43,263 bases of DNA from Candidatus Manganitrophaceae bacterium (GCA_013151935.1 JAADHI010000100.1:1-43263), one strand, 5' to 3'. Positions 25,190 through 35,509 are shown, counted from the stretch's first letter. Program-made: numbers and translations. Notes: generated by a model not told the origin, from the letters alone.

Positions 25190-27286
25190 ATGCAGGTTTT
25201 AATAAAATATAGGGATAAGAATTTTATGATCATTCTGTTCTTATTCACAGCATTTCTTTGCCTGCAATGGGGACAGCCCCCTGGATTACACGCAAATATT
25301 CAACATGGGACGCTCGCCCCTCAAGGGAACTTCATTCCCGAAGATCCAGCCTTTGATCCCGTTCGCCAAGCCTACAAAGCCTTTAACTTCACAAAGGCGG
25401 TACGGGAAACCGAACGTTTAAATCGACGTCATAAAACACCTGAAATTTCAGAAAATGCGGCCTTTCTTATGGGAGATCTCTATATTACCATGGCCGAAAA
25501 AGGCCGACCCTTACTTTTTCGAAAGGCCTTAGACGCATATCGGGAAGCCTATTTTAGATATCCAGAATCAGAACGCACACCATCCGTCTTGATGACCATC
25601 GGCATGATTTTTTTGAGAGAAGCACTCTATTACGAAGCACTGGCCACTTTTGACCGCATTATAAAAAAATATCAAAACACCCCTTTTGTTATTCCAGCTC
25701 AAATCAATAAAGGAGATGTTTTTTTACAATGGGGAAAATACGACAAAGCCATCCTAGCCTTTGATAAAGTTAATCCGGCTATTTTATCTCCACAGGAATC
25801 TACTTTTTTACTGCTTAATTACGCCGAAACCTATTACCTGAAAAAAGAATATGTCACGGCTTATGGATACTACAAACTCATTTCACCTCAAAATCCTCTG
25901 TTGCAAGTCTCAAAAAAATCCCTCTACCAATATGGCATCTCTGCTTATAAAACAGAGGCCTACACAAAATCACGCGAACTATTATTCATCCTGCACAACA
26001 AATACCCGAAGTCCACGTACTCTCTCTTGGCCCTTGCCCGTATTGGCGATTCACTCCGTCTTCAAGGGAAGATCACGCGGGCAAAAAAAACCTACAAACA
26101 AGTCTATGCCGCAACAGGAAAAAAATACCATCACCAAAGTGCAAGCCTGATCGCCGCCATTGGAGAACTCCACATCGCAGGCTGCGAAACAATCTCTCCT
26201 AAATTTACAAGTAACTGTTTTAAAGGACGGGCCTTAAATACGGAAGCAGGAGGTCTGGCTTATGAAAAGGTGAAAACCTCAGCCTCAATATTGCTCCGCC
26301 ACAAAAAAAATCGTCCCGACTTCATTGCCCAACTTATTTTTGAAACAGCAGAAGCCTTAGAAAAACACGCATTATTTACGGAATCGCTCAAAATAAAACA
26401 ACGCTTGATCAAACAAGAGGTTTCGAAACTTCTGAAAAAAGATATTAAAAAATCCCTACCGCATACCGTGATTTCCTCGGTCAATCAATTGTTTGCAAAG
26501 AATCAATACCTCGAAGCCTTGAAGGTCTACTATAGCGACCAAGCCTACTTTTCTCCCAAGGTTCTCAAGGGAAGAACAGGATTGAATCTGGGCATTGCTT
26601 TTACGCAATCAGGACTCCATAAGGAAGCAATCGATTTGCTTCTTCCTTTTACCCAGAGACAACAAAATGCACAAAAAGAAAAAGCACAAACCTATTTAAT
26701 AAGAACCTATTTCAAGCAAAAAAAATACACGAGCGCGGAAAAACAAAAACAAATATTTATTAAACACTACCCCAATAGCAAAATCATTCCAGAGCTAGAA
26801 AGACGCTCTGCCGAAGCCTCTCTAAACGAGGGAAAAACAAAGCTCGCCATCAAAAAACTAAAAAGTTGGCTTTCAAGTTACGCAAAATCTAGCGAACAAG
26901 CCCTTGTTTTAATTCACTTAGGCGATGCCTATGTAAAAAGTGGTGATTTAGATCAGGCTTTAGAAAGTTATCTCAAGATAAAAGAGCCTCAACGAAAAAA
27001 AACACCAGGGCTTTATCTCAGAATTGCCGATACTTTTTTTAAACTCAAAATCTATAAAAGAAGCATTTCCTTTTATGCAAAAACCATCGAAGCCAGTGAG
27101 GGGAATGAAGCCGTTACTTGGGCCAATTTCCAGGTGGCACAGAGCTACGAAAAACTCGGGATACATGATAAAGGACTTCCTATTTACAGCCGTTTAGAAA
27201 CCGGAGCGGGAGGCCTCATCCGGGCACTTTCAGAACAAAAGGCGGTAGAACTTGTATCCAAAACTGAGAAAAATATAAGTCCTTAA
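25190..27286 (+). CDS. TPR-repeat protein with N-terminal signal sequence, flagellar-cluster associated
   Basis: Hydrophobic N-terminus (MIILFLFTAFLCLQW); repeated TPR-like segments (e.g. YYEALATFDRIIKKYQNTPFVIPAQINKGDVFLQWGKYDKAILAFDKV; ALVLIHLGDAYVKSGDLDQALESYLKI). Confidence 0.85.
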   Translation: MQVLIKYRDKNFMIILFLFTAFLCLQWGQPPGLHANIQHGTLAPQGNFIPEDPAFDPVRQAYKAFNFTKAVRETERLNRRHKTPEISENAAFLMGDLYITMAEKGRPLLFRKALDAYREAYFRYPESERTPSVLMTIGMIFLREALYYEALATFDRIIKKYQNTPFVIPAQINKGDVFLQWGKYDKAILAFDKVNPAILSPQESTFLLLNYAETYYLKKEYVTAYGYYKLISPQNPLLQVSKKSLYQYGISAYKTEAYTKSRELLFILHNKYPKSTYSLLALARIGDSLRLQGKITRAKKTYKQVYAATGKKYHHQSASLIAAIGELHIAGCETISPKFTSNCFKGRALNTEAGGLAYEKVKTSASILLRHKKNRPDFIAQLIFETAEALEKHALFTESLKIKQRLIKQEVSKLLKKDIKKSLPHTVISSVNQLFAKNQYLEALKVYYSDQAYFSPKVLKGRTGLNLGIAFTQSGLHKEAIDLLLPFTQRQQNAQKEKAQTYLIRTYFKQKKYTSAEKQKQIFIKHYPNSKIIPELERRSAEASLNEGKTKLAIKKLKSWLSSYAKSSEQALVLIHLGDAYVKSGDLDQALESYLKIKEPQRKKTPGLYLRIADTFFKLKIYKRSISFYAKTIEASEGNEAVTWANFQVAQSYEKLGIHDKGLPIYSRLETGAGGLIRALSEQKAVELVSKTEKNISP

Positions 27287-27305
27287 ATCACAGGAAGGAA
27301 CATTA

Positions 27306-28181
27306 ATGGCTGTCGAAGAAACATCCCTTAAAATTTTAAAAGATGCCTTTCACCAATTTAATACCACTTCTTCCGAGTTAGAAAAAAGCTATCGCCTACT
27401 CAAAGAAGAAGTCATTGATCTTAAAAAAGAACTTCAAAAAACACAAGATGAAAAAGAAGTCCTTCGAGAACAAGCGGAGCGAAATCATCGCTTAGCCGCC
27501 GTGGGAGAAATGTCGGCAAAGATGGCACACGAACTGAGAAACCCCCTAGGGAGCATTGAGCTTTTTGCAAGTTTGCTCCAAAAAGAAGTCGAAAAACACA
27601 CCCGAAACCCAGAAAAAATCGCTTGGGCGAAACACCTCTTGAATGCGGTTAAAAATATGGATCACAGCATCACCAACTTGCTGTTTTTCACCCGAAAACC
27701 TCAAGCCATTTTGAAATCCGTCGATTTAGGCCAGATCATTTCTGAACTCATCGGTTTTACCCAATACCTCTTCCGAGAACACCATGTCGAAGTTTTTCAA
27801 AAAATTGACCCAGAACTCACAGACATCTTCTGTGATGAAGATCTGATCAAACAAGTCCTGATTAATTTAATTTTGAACGCCATGGATGCCATGCCACAAG
27901 GTGGCGCACTTAAAATAACAGCCCACAGTACACACGATATGCCAGAAGAAGTCTTAATCACCATCTCTGACACCGGCCTTGGCATCCCAGAAGACGCACT
28001 GCCACTTATATTCGATCCATTTTTTAGTACAAAAACCACCGGGGCAGGTCTTGGACTCGCCATCGCTCAAAATGCCGTCACCGCCCATCAAGGTGTGATT
28101 TATGTCAACAACCGCAAAGATCGAGGTGTGACCTTTACCATCCGGCTACCAAAACACAAGGAGGGCCGTCATGCAGTTTAA
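27306..28181 (+). CDS. flrB: Soluble FlrB/FleS-like sensor histidine kinase
   Basis: Coiled-coil N-terminus; AAVGEMSAKMAHELRNPLGSIELFASLLQ; TISDTGLGIPEDALPLIFDPFFSTKTTGAGLGLAIAQN; paired with an FlrC-like regulator immediately upstream of flgB. Confidence 0.82.
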   Translation: MAVEETSLKILKDAFHQFNTTSSELEKSYRLLKEEVIDLKKELQKTQDEKEVLREQAERNHRLAAVGEMSAKMAHELRNPLGSIELFASLLQKEVEKHTRNPEKIAWAKHLLNAVKNMDHSITNLLFFTRKPQAILKSVDLGQIISELIGFTQYLFREHHVEVFQKIDPELTDIFCDEDLIKQVLINLILNAMDAMPQGGALKITAHSTHDMPEEVLITISDTGLGIPEDALPLIFDPFFSTKTTGAGLGLAIAQNAVTAHQGVIYVNNRKDRGVTFTIRLPKHKEGRHAV

Positions 28182-29559
28182 TAAACAAAACAAAAGAGCC
28201 CCGATTCTCATCGTCGATGACGAACCGGAAATGCGCTTTGCCTTAACCGCAACACTCGAAGAAGAAGGCTATCGCGTGCTTAGCGCCCCAAACGGAGAAG
28301 CGGCCTTAAAAATTTGCATGGCCCGATCCAACAAAGACCCCTTTTCTGCACTGATCACCGATATGAAAATGCCTGGCATGAGTGGCATTGACCTCATTCA
28401 ACAAATCAAAAAAAGATGGGCGGACATGCCCATCATATTGATGTCGGCCTTTGGCTCTGTTGAAAGTGCTGTCGATGCCATGAAATTAGGCATCTTTGAT
28501 TACATGGTCAAACCTTTTTCACAAAAAACCCTACGCGACACACTTTATGAAGCCCTTCATAAAAAACCCACAGAGGGAAAAATCAGACGTTCTGGAAACA
28601 AACAACTCGTCACAGAAGATCTCGGGATGAAAAAGATGCTGAAAATGGCCGAAGTCGTTGCGGCAAGTCAGGCCACCGTGCTCATTCAGGCAGAAAGTGG
28701 GACGGGGAAAGAATTGCTCGCACGATTTATTCATGATCACAGTCCACGTGCCCATCGACCCTTTGTTGCCATCAACTGCGCCGCGGTACCGGAATCCCTC
28801 TTAGAAAGTGAACTTTTTGGTTATGAAAAAGGGGCCTTTACCGGAGCCGCAACAAAAAAAGCAGGACGTTTCGAACTCGCACAGATGGGAACCCTGCTTT
28901 TGGATGAGGTGAGTGAAATGCAGTTCTCCCTGCAAGCCAAGCTGCTGCGCGTTTTACAGGAGCGCGAAGTGGATGTGCTGGGTGGAAAAGGCACACTTTC
29001 GGTGGATATCCGTGTCATCGCCACAACAAATCGCCCTCTGCTCGAAGAAGTCAAAGCCGGACGCTTTAGAGAAGATCTCTACTATCGACTCAATGTCTTT
29101 CCGCTTCGCATTCCACCGCTTCGGGATCGCATCGCAGACATCCCCGCGCTCGTGCAACACTTTATTCTCTCCGGCGCTGAAAAAAATGGAAAACGGGTCA
29201 ATGCAATCTCAAAAGAAGCGCTCGCGATTTTAATGTCTATGCCTTGGCCTGGCAATGTGCGAGAGCTTGAAAATATAATCGAACGTGCCGTCTTATTGGC
29301 AGAATCTGAACAGATCGACAAAGATCATCTGCTTTTTCCTGAAAATGAACCCATACGACAGGAATCCGCCCCCATAACGATCACGACGGTTTGGGAAGCA
29401 GAACGCAAGCTCATCCTCGAAACACTCACACAGGTTTCTGGAAACAGAACACACGCCGCGCGGATGTTGGGCATTAGTATTCGCACCCTACGTAATAAAT
29501 TGCGGGAATACCATAAGCTCGACCCGGACTGCGAAACGGCCAACACAGAAAGTAAATAA
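28171..29559 (+). CDS. flrC: FlrC/FleR-like sigma-54-dependent response regulator
   Basis: REC (IVDDEP, LITDMKMPGMSG), AESGTGKELLARFIH, GAFTGAATKKAGRFELA, C-terminal Fis-type HTH (NRTHAARMLGISIRTLRNKLREY). Confidence 0.85.
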   Translation: MQFNKQNKRAPILIVDDEPEMRFALTATLEEEGYRVLSAPNGEAALKICMARSNKDPFSALITDMKMPGMSGIDLIQQIKKRWADMPIILMSAFGSVESAVDAMKLGIFDYMVKPFSQKTLRDTLYEALHKKPTEGKIRRSGNKQLVTEDLGMKKMLKMAEVVAASQATVLIQAESGTGKELLARFIHDHSPRAHRPFVAINCAAVPESLLESELFGYEKGAFTGAATKKAGRFELAQMGTLLLDEVSEMQFSLQAKLLRVLQEREVDVLGGKGTLSVDIRVIATTNRPLLEEVKAGRFREDLYYRLNVFPLRIPPLRDRIADIPALVQHFILSGAEKNGKRVNAISKEALAILMSMPWPGNVRELENIIERAVLLAESEQIDKDHLLFPENEPIRQESAPITITTVWEAERKLILETLTQVSGNRTHAARMLGISIRTLRNKLREYHKLDPDCETANTESK

Positions 29560-29589
29560 TCGCAGCTATTTTTAGGAAAGGATCTGATC

Positions 29590-30003
29590 ATGATCGACAA
29601 ATTATTTGGAAAATCACTTGAAAGACTGGAACAAGCCTTAGATGTAAGAAATACACGACACGGGGTCATTATGAGCAACATCACCAACCAGGATACCCCA
29701 GGATATAAAGCCAAAGAAATTGATTTTAAAAAAGCGCTCGCTGATGCAGATAGCGGAGCAGGTGGACTCAAGGTCGCACAAACCAATGCCAAGCACATGT
29801 CTACGCACAATGGGGCATCAAGCATTTCACCCGAAGTCCGTCTTTCCGCCACAAATGGCGCAAAACGGCTCGACGGCAATACCGTCAACACAGAAAAAGA
29901 AATGACACGTCTGGCAGAAAACACCTTTATGTATCAAGCCACCGCAGAATTTATCGCCAGAAAATTTGCCGGACTTAAGAATGTCATTAGCGAGGGAAGG
30001 TAA
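29590..30003 (+). CDS. flgB: Flagellar basal body rod protein FlgB
   Basis: NTRHGVIMSNITNQDTPGYKAKEIDFKKAL; C-terminal LAENTFMYQATAEFIARKFAGLKNVISEG. Confidence 0.95.
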   Translation: MIDKLFGKSLERLEQALDVRNTRHGVIMSNITNQDTPGYKAKEIDFKKALADADSGAGGLKVAQTNAKHMSTHNGASSISPEVRLSATNGAKRLDGNTVNTEKEMTRLAENTFMYQATAEFIARKFAGLKNVISEGR

Positions 30004-30009
30004 AAGACA

Positions 30010-30055
30010 AATCCCCCTCAGTCCCCCTTTGTTAAAGGGGGAAGCATTTTTAAAA
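30010..30055. repeat. REP-like palindromic element between flgB and flgC
   Basis: ATCCCCCTCAGTCCCCCTTTGTTAAAGGGGGAAGCATTTTT; CCCCCTTT (30023-30030) pairs with AAAGGGGG (30034-30041). Confidence 0.7.
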
Positions 30056-30113
30056 TAAGACAAGGCATTTTAATCATTATGAATGGAAACACCGTTTCGG
30101 AGGTAATAACGAT

Positions 30114-30548
30114 ATGAATATTTCACAGGCTTTTGCAATCCCGGCATCTGGGCTTGATGCACAGCGAGAACGACTCAATATCATCTCAAGCAACTTGGCA
30201 AATGTCGATTCAACCCAGACCCCGGAGGGCGGTCCCTATCGGCGGCGCGATGTTGTTTTTAGCACAAGCCCCGCTGAGGGGAGTTTTGCGAGTGCACTTG
30301 CACAAGAGAGAAACACATTAAAACAAGTCAAAGTCTCTCAAATCGTCTATGACCAACGCCCTTTCAAAGAAGTGTTTGAACCCAGCCATCCCGATGCAAA
30401 TACCGAAGGCTACGTGCTCTACCCCAATGTCAATGCCATGGAAGAAATGGTCAATATGATTTCAGCCCTACGTTCATATGAGGCCAATGTCACAATGCTA
30501 AATTCGGTAAAAAGTATGGCTTTAAAGGCCCTTGAAATTGGACGCTAA
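30114..30548 (+). CDS. flgC: Flagellar basal body rod protein FlgC
   Basis: SGLDAQRERLNIISSNLANVDSTQTPEGGPYRRRDVVF; YPNVNAMEEMVNMISALRSYEANVTMLNSVKSMALKALEIGR. Confidence 0.96.
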   Translation: MNISQAFAIPASGLDAQRERLNIISSNLANVDSTQTPEGGPYRRRDVVFSTSPAEGSFASALAQERNTLKQVKVSQIVYDQRPFKEVFEPSHPDANTEGYVLYPNVNAMEEMVNMISALRSYEANVTMLNSVKSMALKALEIGR

Positions 30549-30598
30549 AGAGATCTATCCCGGCCTAAAACCCATCAGGAGACAACAAATGAGGATAA

Positions 30599-30895
30599 AT
30601 GATGGACATTAAAATTGGACAAAAACTCGCGACAGACTTGGCAACAAGGGGCCTTATCCCCTCTGAAAAAATAGCCAAACCTTTTAGCGAATCACTCAAA
30701 GAATCGCTCAATGAAGTCAATCAACTTAAAAAAATAGCAAAAGGATCAATCACCGATCTGGCAACAGGAAAGGACCAGGTGCTTCACCAAACAATGATTG
30801 CTGTTGAAAAAGCCGACGTTTCTTTCAAGCTCATGATGCAAGTCAGAAACAAAATCCTTTCTGCCTACGAGGAAATCAACCGGATGCAACTCTAA
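30599..30895 (+). CDS. fliE: Flagellar hook-basal body protein FliE
   Basis: 98 aa; HQTMIAVEKADVSFKLMMQVRNKILSAYEEINRMQL; position between flgC and fliF. Confidence 0.95.
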   Translation: MMDIKIGQKLATDLATRGLIPSEKIAKPFSESLKESLNEVNQLKKIAKGSITDLATGKDQVLHQTMIAVEKADVSFKLMMQVRNKILSAYEEINRMQL

Positions 30896-30947
30896 ATCTA
30901 AATTGGAACAAAGTGGAGCCCTCCCCGCCAACACATAAGGACGATAT

Positions 30948-32540
30948 ATGGCAGCGCTTTTTGAACGACTTACAGGAAACCTACAAGAACTCAGTCTGGG
31001 GAAAAAGCTCCTCCTTGCTTTTATTTTTGCAGGAGGATTGGCCTCACTGGCCGTTCTGTGGCTTTGGATTCAAAAACCTGATTTTCGCATTCTCTACACC
31101 AACCTTTCTTCGGAAGATGCCGGACTTGTCATCGCAAAATTTCAGACACTCAATGTCCCTTATGAATTTTCAAACGACGGTGCATCTTTGATGGTCCCCG
31201 CGGAACGTGTGCATGAACTAAGACTCTTACTCGCGGGTGAAGGTCTGCCACAGGGCGGCGATGTCGGTTTTGAAATCTTTGACGAAAGCTCATTTGGAGC
31301 GACCGAATTTGCACAAAAGCTCAACTATCGCCGCGCCCTTCAAGGCGAACTCGCCCGCACCATTGCTCAAATTTCTGAAATCAGCAATGCACGTGTACAC
31401 CTCGTCATGCCAGAACCCAGTCTTTTCAGCGAACAAGAAAAATTAACAAGCGCAGCCGTTGTCGTCAATCTAAAACCGGGACGTGTTCTTTCAGATGCCC
31501 AGGTTCAAGGTATCACTCACCTCGTTTCCGGGAGTGTTGAGGGTTTAAAACCCGATGCCGTCACCATTGTCGATAGTCGGGGGAAGATTAGAACAACAGG
31601 TGCTGAAGGTTCATCCGCTATTCAAATGAGTGGCTCACAATTGGAATTCCAAAAAAACTTAGAAGAAAAGCTTCAGCAAAAAATTCAATCCATGCTCGCG
31701 CAAGTCGTGGGCCCAGACAAAGCCCTCGTTCGCGTTTCAAGTATTCTGGATCTCAGACAAGTCGAACTGACAGAAGAGAAGTTTGACCCTGAAACCCAAG
31801 TGGTGCGCAGCGAGCAACGCTCTCAGGGAAATTCAAACGGCACGTCTTCATCCGGTCCTCCAGGGGGTGTCCCTGGGGTTGCCTCAAATGTCCCCCCTGG
31901 AGGACAAGCACAAAGTGGTGCGGGCGCAAGCAACCAAAACAATACCCAAAATTCGAGTGAAGTCATTAACTATGAAATCAGTAAAACCGTAAGCCGTGTG
32001 ATTGAACCCTTTGGCACGATTAAACGACTCTCGGTTGCGGCCTTAATTGACGGCACCTATGAAGCCATCACAAACGACGAGGGAGTCACCACACAAGAAT
32101 ATGTGCCCAGAGGTGAAGAAGAAATGGCGACCCTTACATCCATCGTCAAAAAAGCCATGGGGTTTTCACTTGATCGTAAGGACGAACTCGAAGTTGTTAA
32201 TGTCCCCTTCAAAAGTGCACAAACCTTGGATCCGAATGATATTCCAGAAGTATCACTCATCGAAAAAGTGACGGATTGGTTGCCCCTTGTACGTCAAATC
32301 ATCGGGCCGCTGCTCATACTCCTAGTCCTTGCTGTCATCATTCGGCCCATATTAAAAGTGGTTATGGCACCCCTGCCCAAACCCGTTGCTCTGCCTGAAG
32401 GACTCACAGGCCCTGGCAATGTCTCACAAATAGAAGAGCCTGTAGAACAAGGCCCCACAAAAGAAGAAGTCATTAAACTTGCAGGAGAAAATCCGATGGC
32501 GGCGACACAAGCTGTAAAAAAATGGATTAACGAGGGCTAA
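30948..32540 (+). CDS. fliF: Flagellar MS-ring protein FliF
   Basis: FRILYTNLSSEDAGLVIAKFQTLNVPYEFSNDGASLMVPAERVHELRLLLAGEGLPQGGDVGFEIFD. Confidence 0.97.
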   Translation: MAALFERLTGNLQELSLGKKLLLAFIFAGGLASLAVLWLWIQKPDFRILYTNLSSEDAGLVIAKFQTLNVPYEFSNDGASLMVPAERVHELRLLLAGEGLPQGGDVGFEIFDESSFGATEFAQKLNYRRALQGELARTIAQISEISNARVHLVMPEPSLFSEQEKLTSAAVVVNLKPGRVLSDAQVQGITHLVSGSVEGLKPDAVTIVDSRGKIRTTGAEGSSAIQMSGSQLEFQKNLEEKLQQKIQSMLAQVVGPDKALVRVSSILDLRQVELTEEKFDPETQVVRSEQRSQGNSNGTSSSGPPGGVPGVASNVPPGGQAQSGAGASNQNNTQNSSEVINYEISKTVSRVIEPFGTIKRLSVAALIDGTYEAITNDEGVTTQEYVPRGEEEMATLTSIVKKAMGFSLDRKDELEVVNVPFKSAQTLDPNDIPEVSLIEKVTDWLPLVRQIIGPLLILLVLAVIIRPILKVVMAPLPKPVALPEGLTGPGNVSQIEEPVEQGPTKEEVIKLAGENPMAATQAVKKWINEG

Positions 32541-32546
32541 AGCAAG

Positions 32547-33554
32547 ATGGCAAATGGCTATTACAAAGCAGCAATATTTGTTGCATCACTCGGAGAAGAT
32601 GCCGCTTCAGAAATTATGAAAGCGCTTGACCCCAAAGAACTGCAAAAGCTAGGGGCAAAAATCACCGAGCTTTCAGACATCCCGCAAAAAGACCTGGACG
32701 AAGTTTATGTAGAATTTGTCGAGAGCACAGCAGAAGTGGGCGGAATGAATGTCGAAGGAAAAGCATATATTCAAAAAGTACTCACAAAGGCCTTGGGTGA
32801 CGAACAAGCAGGACGGGTCATCGACAACTTGGTTGATGAAGACGAAGGGGGCTTAGAAACCCTCAAATGGATGGATGCCAAGTCCGTCGCAAGTCTCATC
32901 AAAGGAGAGCATCCACAAACGGTCTCCCTTATCCTTAGTCACCTCGACACGATACAAGCGAGTGAAGTCTTGCCCCATTTGCCCGAAGCCTTGAGGAGTG
33001 ATGTCATGATCCGAATCGCGACTTTGGAGGACATCCCCCCCGGCGTTATGCAGGAAATTGGCGCAGCCCTGCAAGTCGAATTGAATCAAGAGGACAACAA
33101 AAATGGCAGCAGTAAAAAAGTAAAAGGGGTTAAAATGGTTGCCGAAATACTCAACCAAATTGATCAAAGCACCGAACAGACCATCATGACCTCTATTACG
33201 GAACACCAAGCCGATCTTGCGGAAAAAATACGCGCACTCATGTTCGTCTTTGATGACTTAGTCGAAGTTGACAATCGCGGGATGCAAGAGATCTTAAAAG
33301 AAGTCAATAAAGACGAGCTTACCTTGGCGCTTCGGGCTGCGAAACAAGAGATTAAGGATAAATTTTTTTCCAATATGTCTGATCGTGCCTCCCAGCTTTT
33401 GAAGGAAGATATGGAAGCCAAAGGGCCAGTCAAGGTTTCCGAGGTTGAAAAAGCACAACAGGGTATCTTAAAAATTGCAAAACGCCTCTCCGATGCCGGA
33501 ACCATCAGTATCGGCGGAAAAGGCGGAGGAGGTGGCACTGAAGCTCTCGTCTAA
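32547..33554 (+). CDS. fliG: Flagellar motor switch protein FliG
   Basis: KAAIFVASLGEDAASEIMKALDPKELQKLGAKI; KGEHPQTVSLILSHLDTIQASEVLPHLPE; MFVFDDLVEVDNRGMQEILKEV. Confidence 0.97.
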   Translation: MANGYYKAAIFVASLGEDAASEIMKALDPKELQKLGAKITELSDIPQKDLDEVYVEFVESTAEVGGMNVEGKAYIQKVLTKALGDEQAGRVIDNLVDEDEGGLETLKWMDAKSVASLIKGEHPQTVSLILSHLDTIQASEVLPHLPEALRSDVMIRIATLEDIPPGVMQEIGAALQVELNQEDNKNGSSKKVKGVKMVAEILNQIDQSTEQTIMTSITEHQADLAEKIRALMFVFDDLVEVDNRGMQEILKEVNKDELTLALRAAKQEIKDKFFSNMSDRASQLLKEDMEAKGPVKVSEVEKAQQGILKIAKRLSDAGTISIGGKGGGGGTEALV

Positions 33555-33558
33555 TATC

Positions 33559-34161
33559 ATGAAATCAGATGACCTTAAACCACAGGAAGTCGCCTCTTTT
33601 TTTATGAAAGAAGTTTCCCAGAGGACTGCGGGTGGTGGCATTGATGGACCTAAGGATCCAGAAACGGAACGAAGGGCTTATGAAAAAGGATTTGCTGTGG
33701 GGGAAGAAGCAGGTCACATCCTAGGACTGAGGAAACTGGATTCGACAGAAAAAATTTTAGTGAACCTCATCGAAGCAGTCAATCACTTAAAAACCGAGAT
33801 TTTGGAAGAAACAAAAGAAGATATTTTCACGATTGCCCTGGCCATTGCGGAACGCATTATTGGACAAACAATTCACGAAAACCCAGAGATTATTCAATCG
33901 AATATACAAAAGGCGATCAAAAAAATTGGGAAAACCGAAAAGCTTGTGATTCGGCTTCATACCGAAGATCTCGAAATTTTAACCCGAGATGCAGATGATG
34001 TCATACACACCCAAAATAAAAATATTGCATTCCGATTTGAAGCCGATACGAGTCTTTCACCAGGAGACTATATCGTAGAAGGCGAAGAACGCATGATAGA
34101 TGGTCGTCAGAAAAACCAACTTAAAATTATTGAAACACTCTTGAGAACACAGGAAAAATGA
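33559..34161 (+). CDS. fliH: Flagellar assembly protein FliH
   Basis: EDIFTIALAIAERIIGQTIHENPEIIQSNIQKAIKKI...LEADTSLSPGDYIVEG-type C-terminus; start refined to ATG at 33559, just after the fliG stop. Confidence 0.87.
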   Translation: MKSDDLKPQEVASFFMKEVSQRTAGGGIDGPKDPETERRAYEKGFAVGEEAGHILGLRKLDSTEKILVNLIEAVNHLKTEILEETKEDIFTIALAIAERIIGQTIHENPEIIQSNIQKAIKKIGKTEKLVIRLHTEDLEILTRDADDVIHTQNKNIAFRFEADTSLSPGDYIVEGEERMIDGRQKNQLKIIETLLRTQEK

Positions 34162-35483
34162 ATCCTTCTCTAAACAAAACCCTTGAAACCATTCAGCGAA
34201 GCGACCCCATGCCCGCACTGGGAAAAATTTCAGAAGCCATCGGTTTGTTGCTCGAAGGTTACGCGCCGCATTCCACAATTGGAGAGGTCTGCAAAATTGC
34301 CTCAACAAAAACCGATCAAATCCTTTTTGCTGAAGTGGTCGGTTTTCGTGGCGACAAGGTCCTCATGATGCCCCTGGGCGAGACGCGTGGCATCGGCCCC
34401 GGATCTCCGGTTGTGATTCGTGGAACTCAGGCTTCAGCACAAATTGGGAACACGCTGCTGGGTAGGGTCATTGATGGTCTAGGAAACCCAATTGATGATA
34501 AAGGTGATCTCAACACCACACACGAGCGCCCTCTCTACGCCTCACCACTCAACCCTCTGATGCGAAAACGGATTCAAAAACCCATCGATTTAGGAATTCG
34601 CGCCATTAACGGACTGCTCACCTGTGGTCTGGGACAACGTGTGGGCATCTTCGCAGGCAGCGGCGTCGGAAAAAGTGTGCTCTTGGGCATGATTGCGAGA
34701 TACACCACTGCGGATGTCAATGTCATTGCCTTAATCGGAGAACGTGGTCGGGAAGTCAAAGAGTTTATCGAAAAAGAACTCAAGGAAGAAGGACTCAAAC
34801 GCTCCGTCGTCATCGTCGTCACCTCAGACCAACCTCCTTTAATTCGTCGTCGTGGTGCTTTTTTGGCCATCACCATTGCAGAGTACTTTCGAGAACAAGA
34901 CAAACAAGTCTTATTTATGATGGATTCACTCACACGTCTGGCCCACGCCCAACGTGAAATTGGGCTGGCGATTGGAGAGCCTCCGACAACAAAGGGTTAT
35001 ACACCCTCCGTTTTCACCCTGCTGCCTAATTTTTTGGAACGCGCCGGGACTTCATCCAGTGACGGCAGCATCACAGGTCTTTACACCGTGCTTGTAGAAG
35101 GGGATGATTTAAACGATCCCATTCCAGATGCGGTGCGCTCTATTTTAGATGGACACATTGTCTTGTCTCGCTCACTTGCAGCCAGTAACCATTATCCCGC
35201 CATTGATGTGCTCAACAGTGCAAGCCGGGTCATGATCGACTTGGTCAATGAAAAGCATCAATCAGAAGCCCATCAACTTTCAGACCTTATCTCAACCTAT
35301 AGAAAAGCCGAAGACCTCATCAATATCGGGGCCTACAAGCCTGGCAGCAATGCTAAAATTGATCAAAGCATTGCCTTATGGCAAAAGATTGAAAGCTTTC
35401 TCAAACAAAATACAAAAGAGTCGGCAAACTTAAAAGAAAGTATCGCCGCATTGCATCACCTCATTGCAGCGCCACCCCAATAA
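34158..35483 (+). CDS. fliI: Flagellum-specific ATPase FliI
   Basis: GQRVGIFAGSGVGKSVLLGMIARYT; VIALIGERGREVKEFIE; MMDSLTRLAHAQREIGLAIGEPPTTKGYTPSVF. Confidence 0.97.
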   Translation: MNPSLNKTLETIQRSDPMPALGKISEAIGLLLEGYAPHSTIGEVCKIASTKTDQILFAEVVGFRGDKVLMMPLGETRGIGPGSPVVIRGTQASAQIGNTLLGRVIDGLGNPIDDKGDLNTTHERPLYASPLNPLMRKRIQKPIDLGIRAINGLLTCGLGQRVGIFAGSGVGKSVLLGMIARYTTADVNVIALIGERGREVKEFIEKELKEEGLKRSVVIVVTSDQPPLIRRRGAFLAITIAEYFREQDKQVLFMMDSLTRLAHAQREIGLAIGEPPTTKGYTPSVFTLLPNFLERAGTSSSDGSITGLYTVLVEGDDLNDPIPDAVRSILDGHIVLSRSLAASNHYPAIDVLNSASRVMIDLVNEKHQSEAHQLSDLISTYRKAEDLINIGAYKPGSNAKIDQSIALWQKIESFLKQNTKESANLKESIAALHHLIAAPPQ

Positions 35484-35509
35484 AACGCTAAGGAGGTCAG
35501 GGAAAGAAA

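Noticed and set aside
29325-29924. 199-aa minus-strand ORF antisense to flrC-like/flgB
   Set aside because: Antisense to two confidently identified genes, Ser/Leu-rich composition typical of shadow ORFs.
33475-33558. Longer fliH start proposed by the ORF track (inside fliG)
   Set aside because: ATG at 33559, directly after the fliG stop, is more plausible; an 84-bp overlap is unnecessary.
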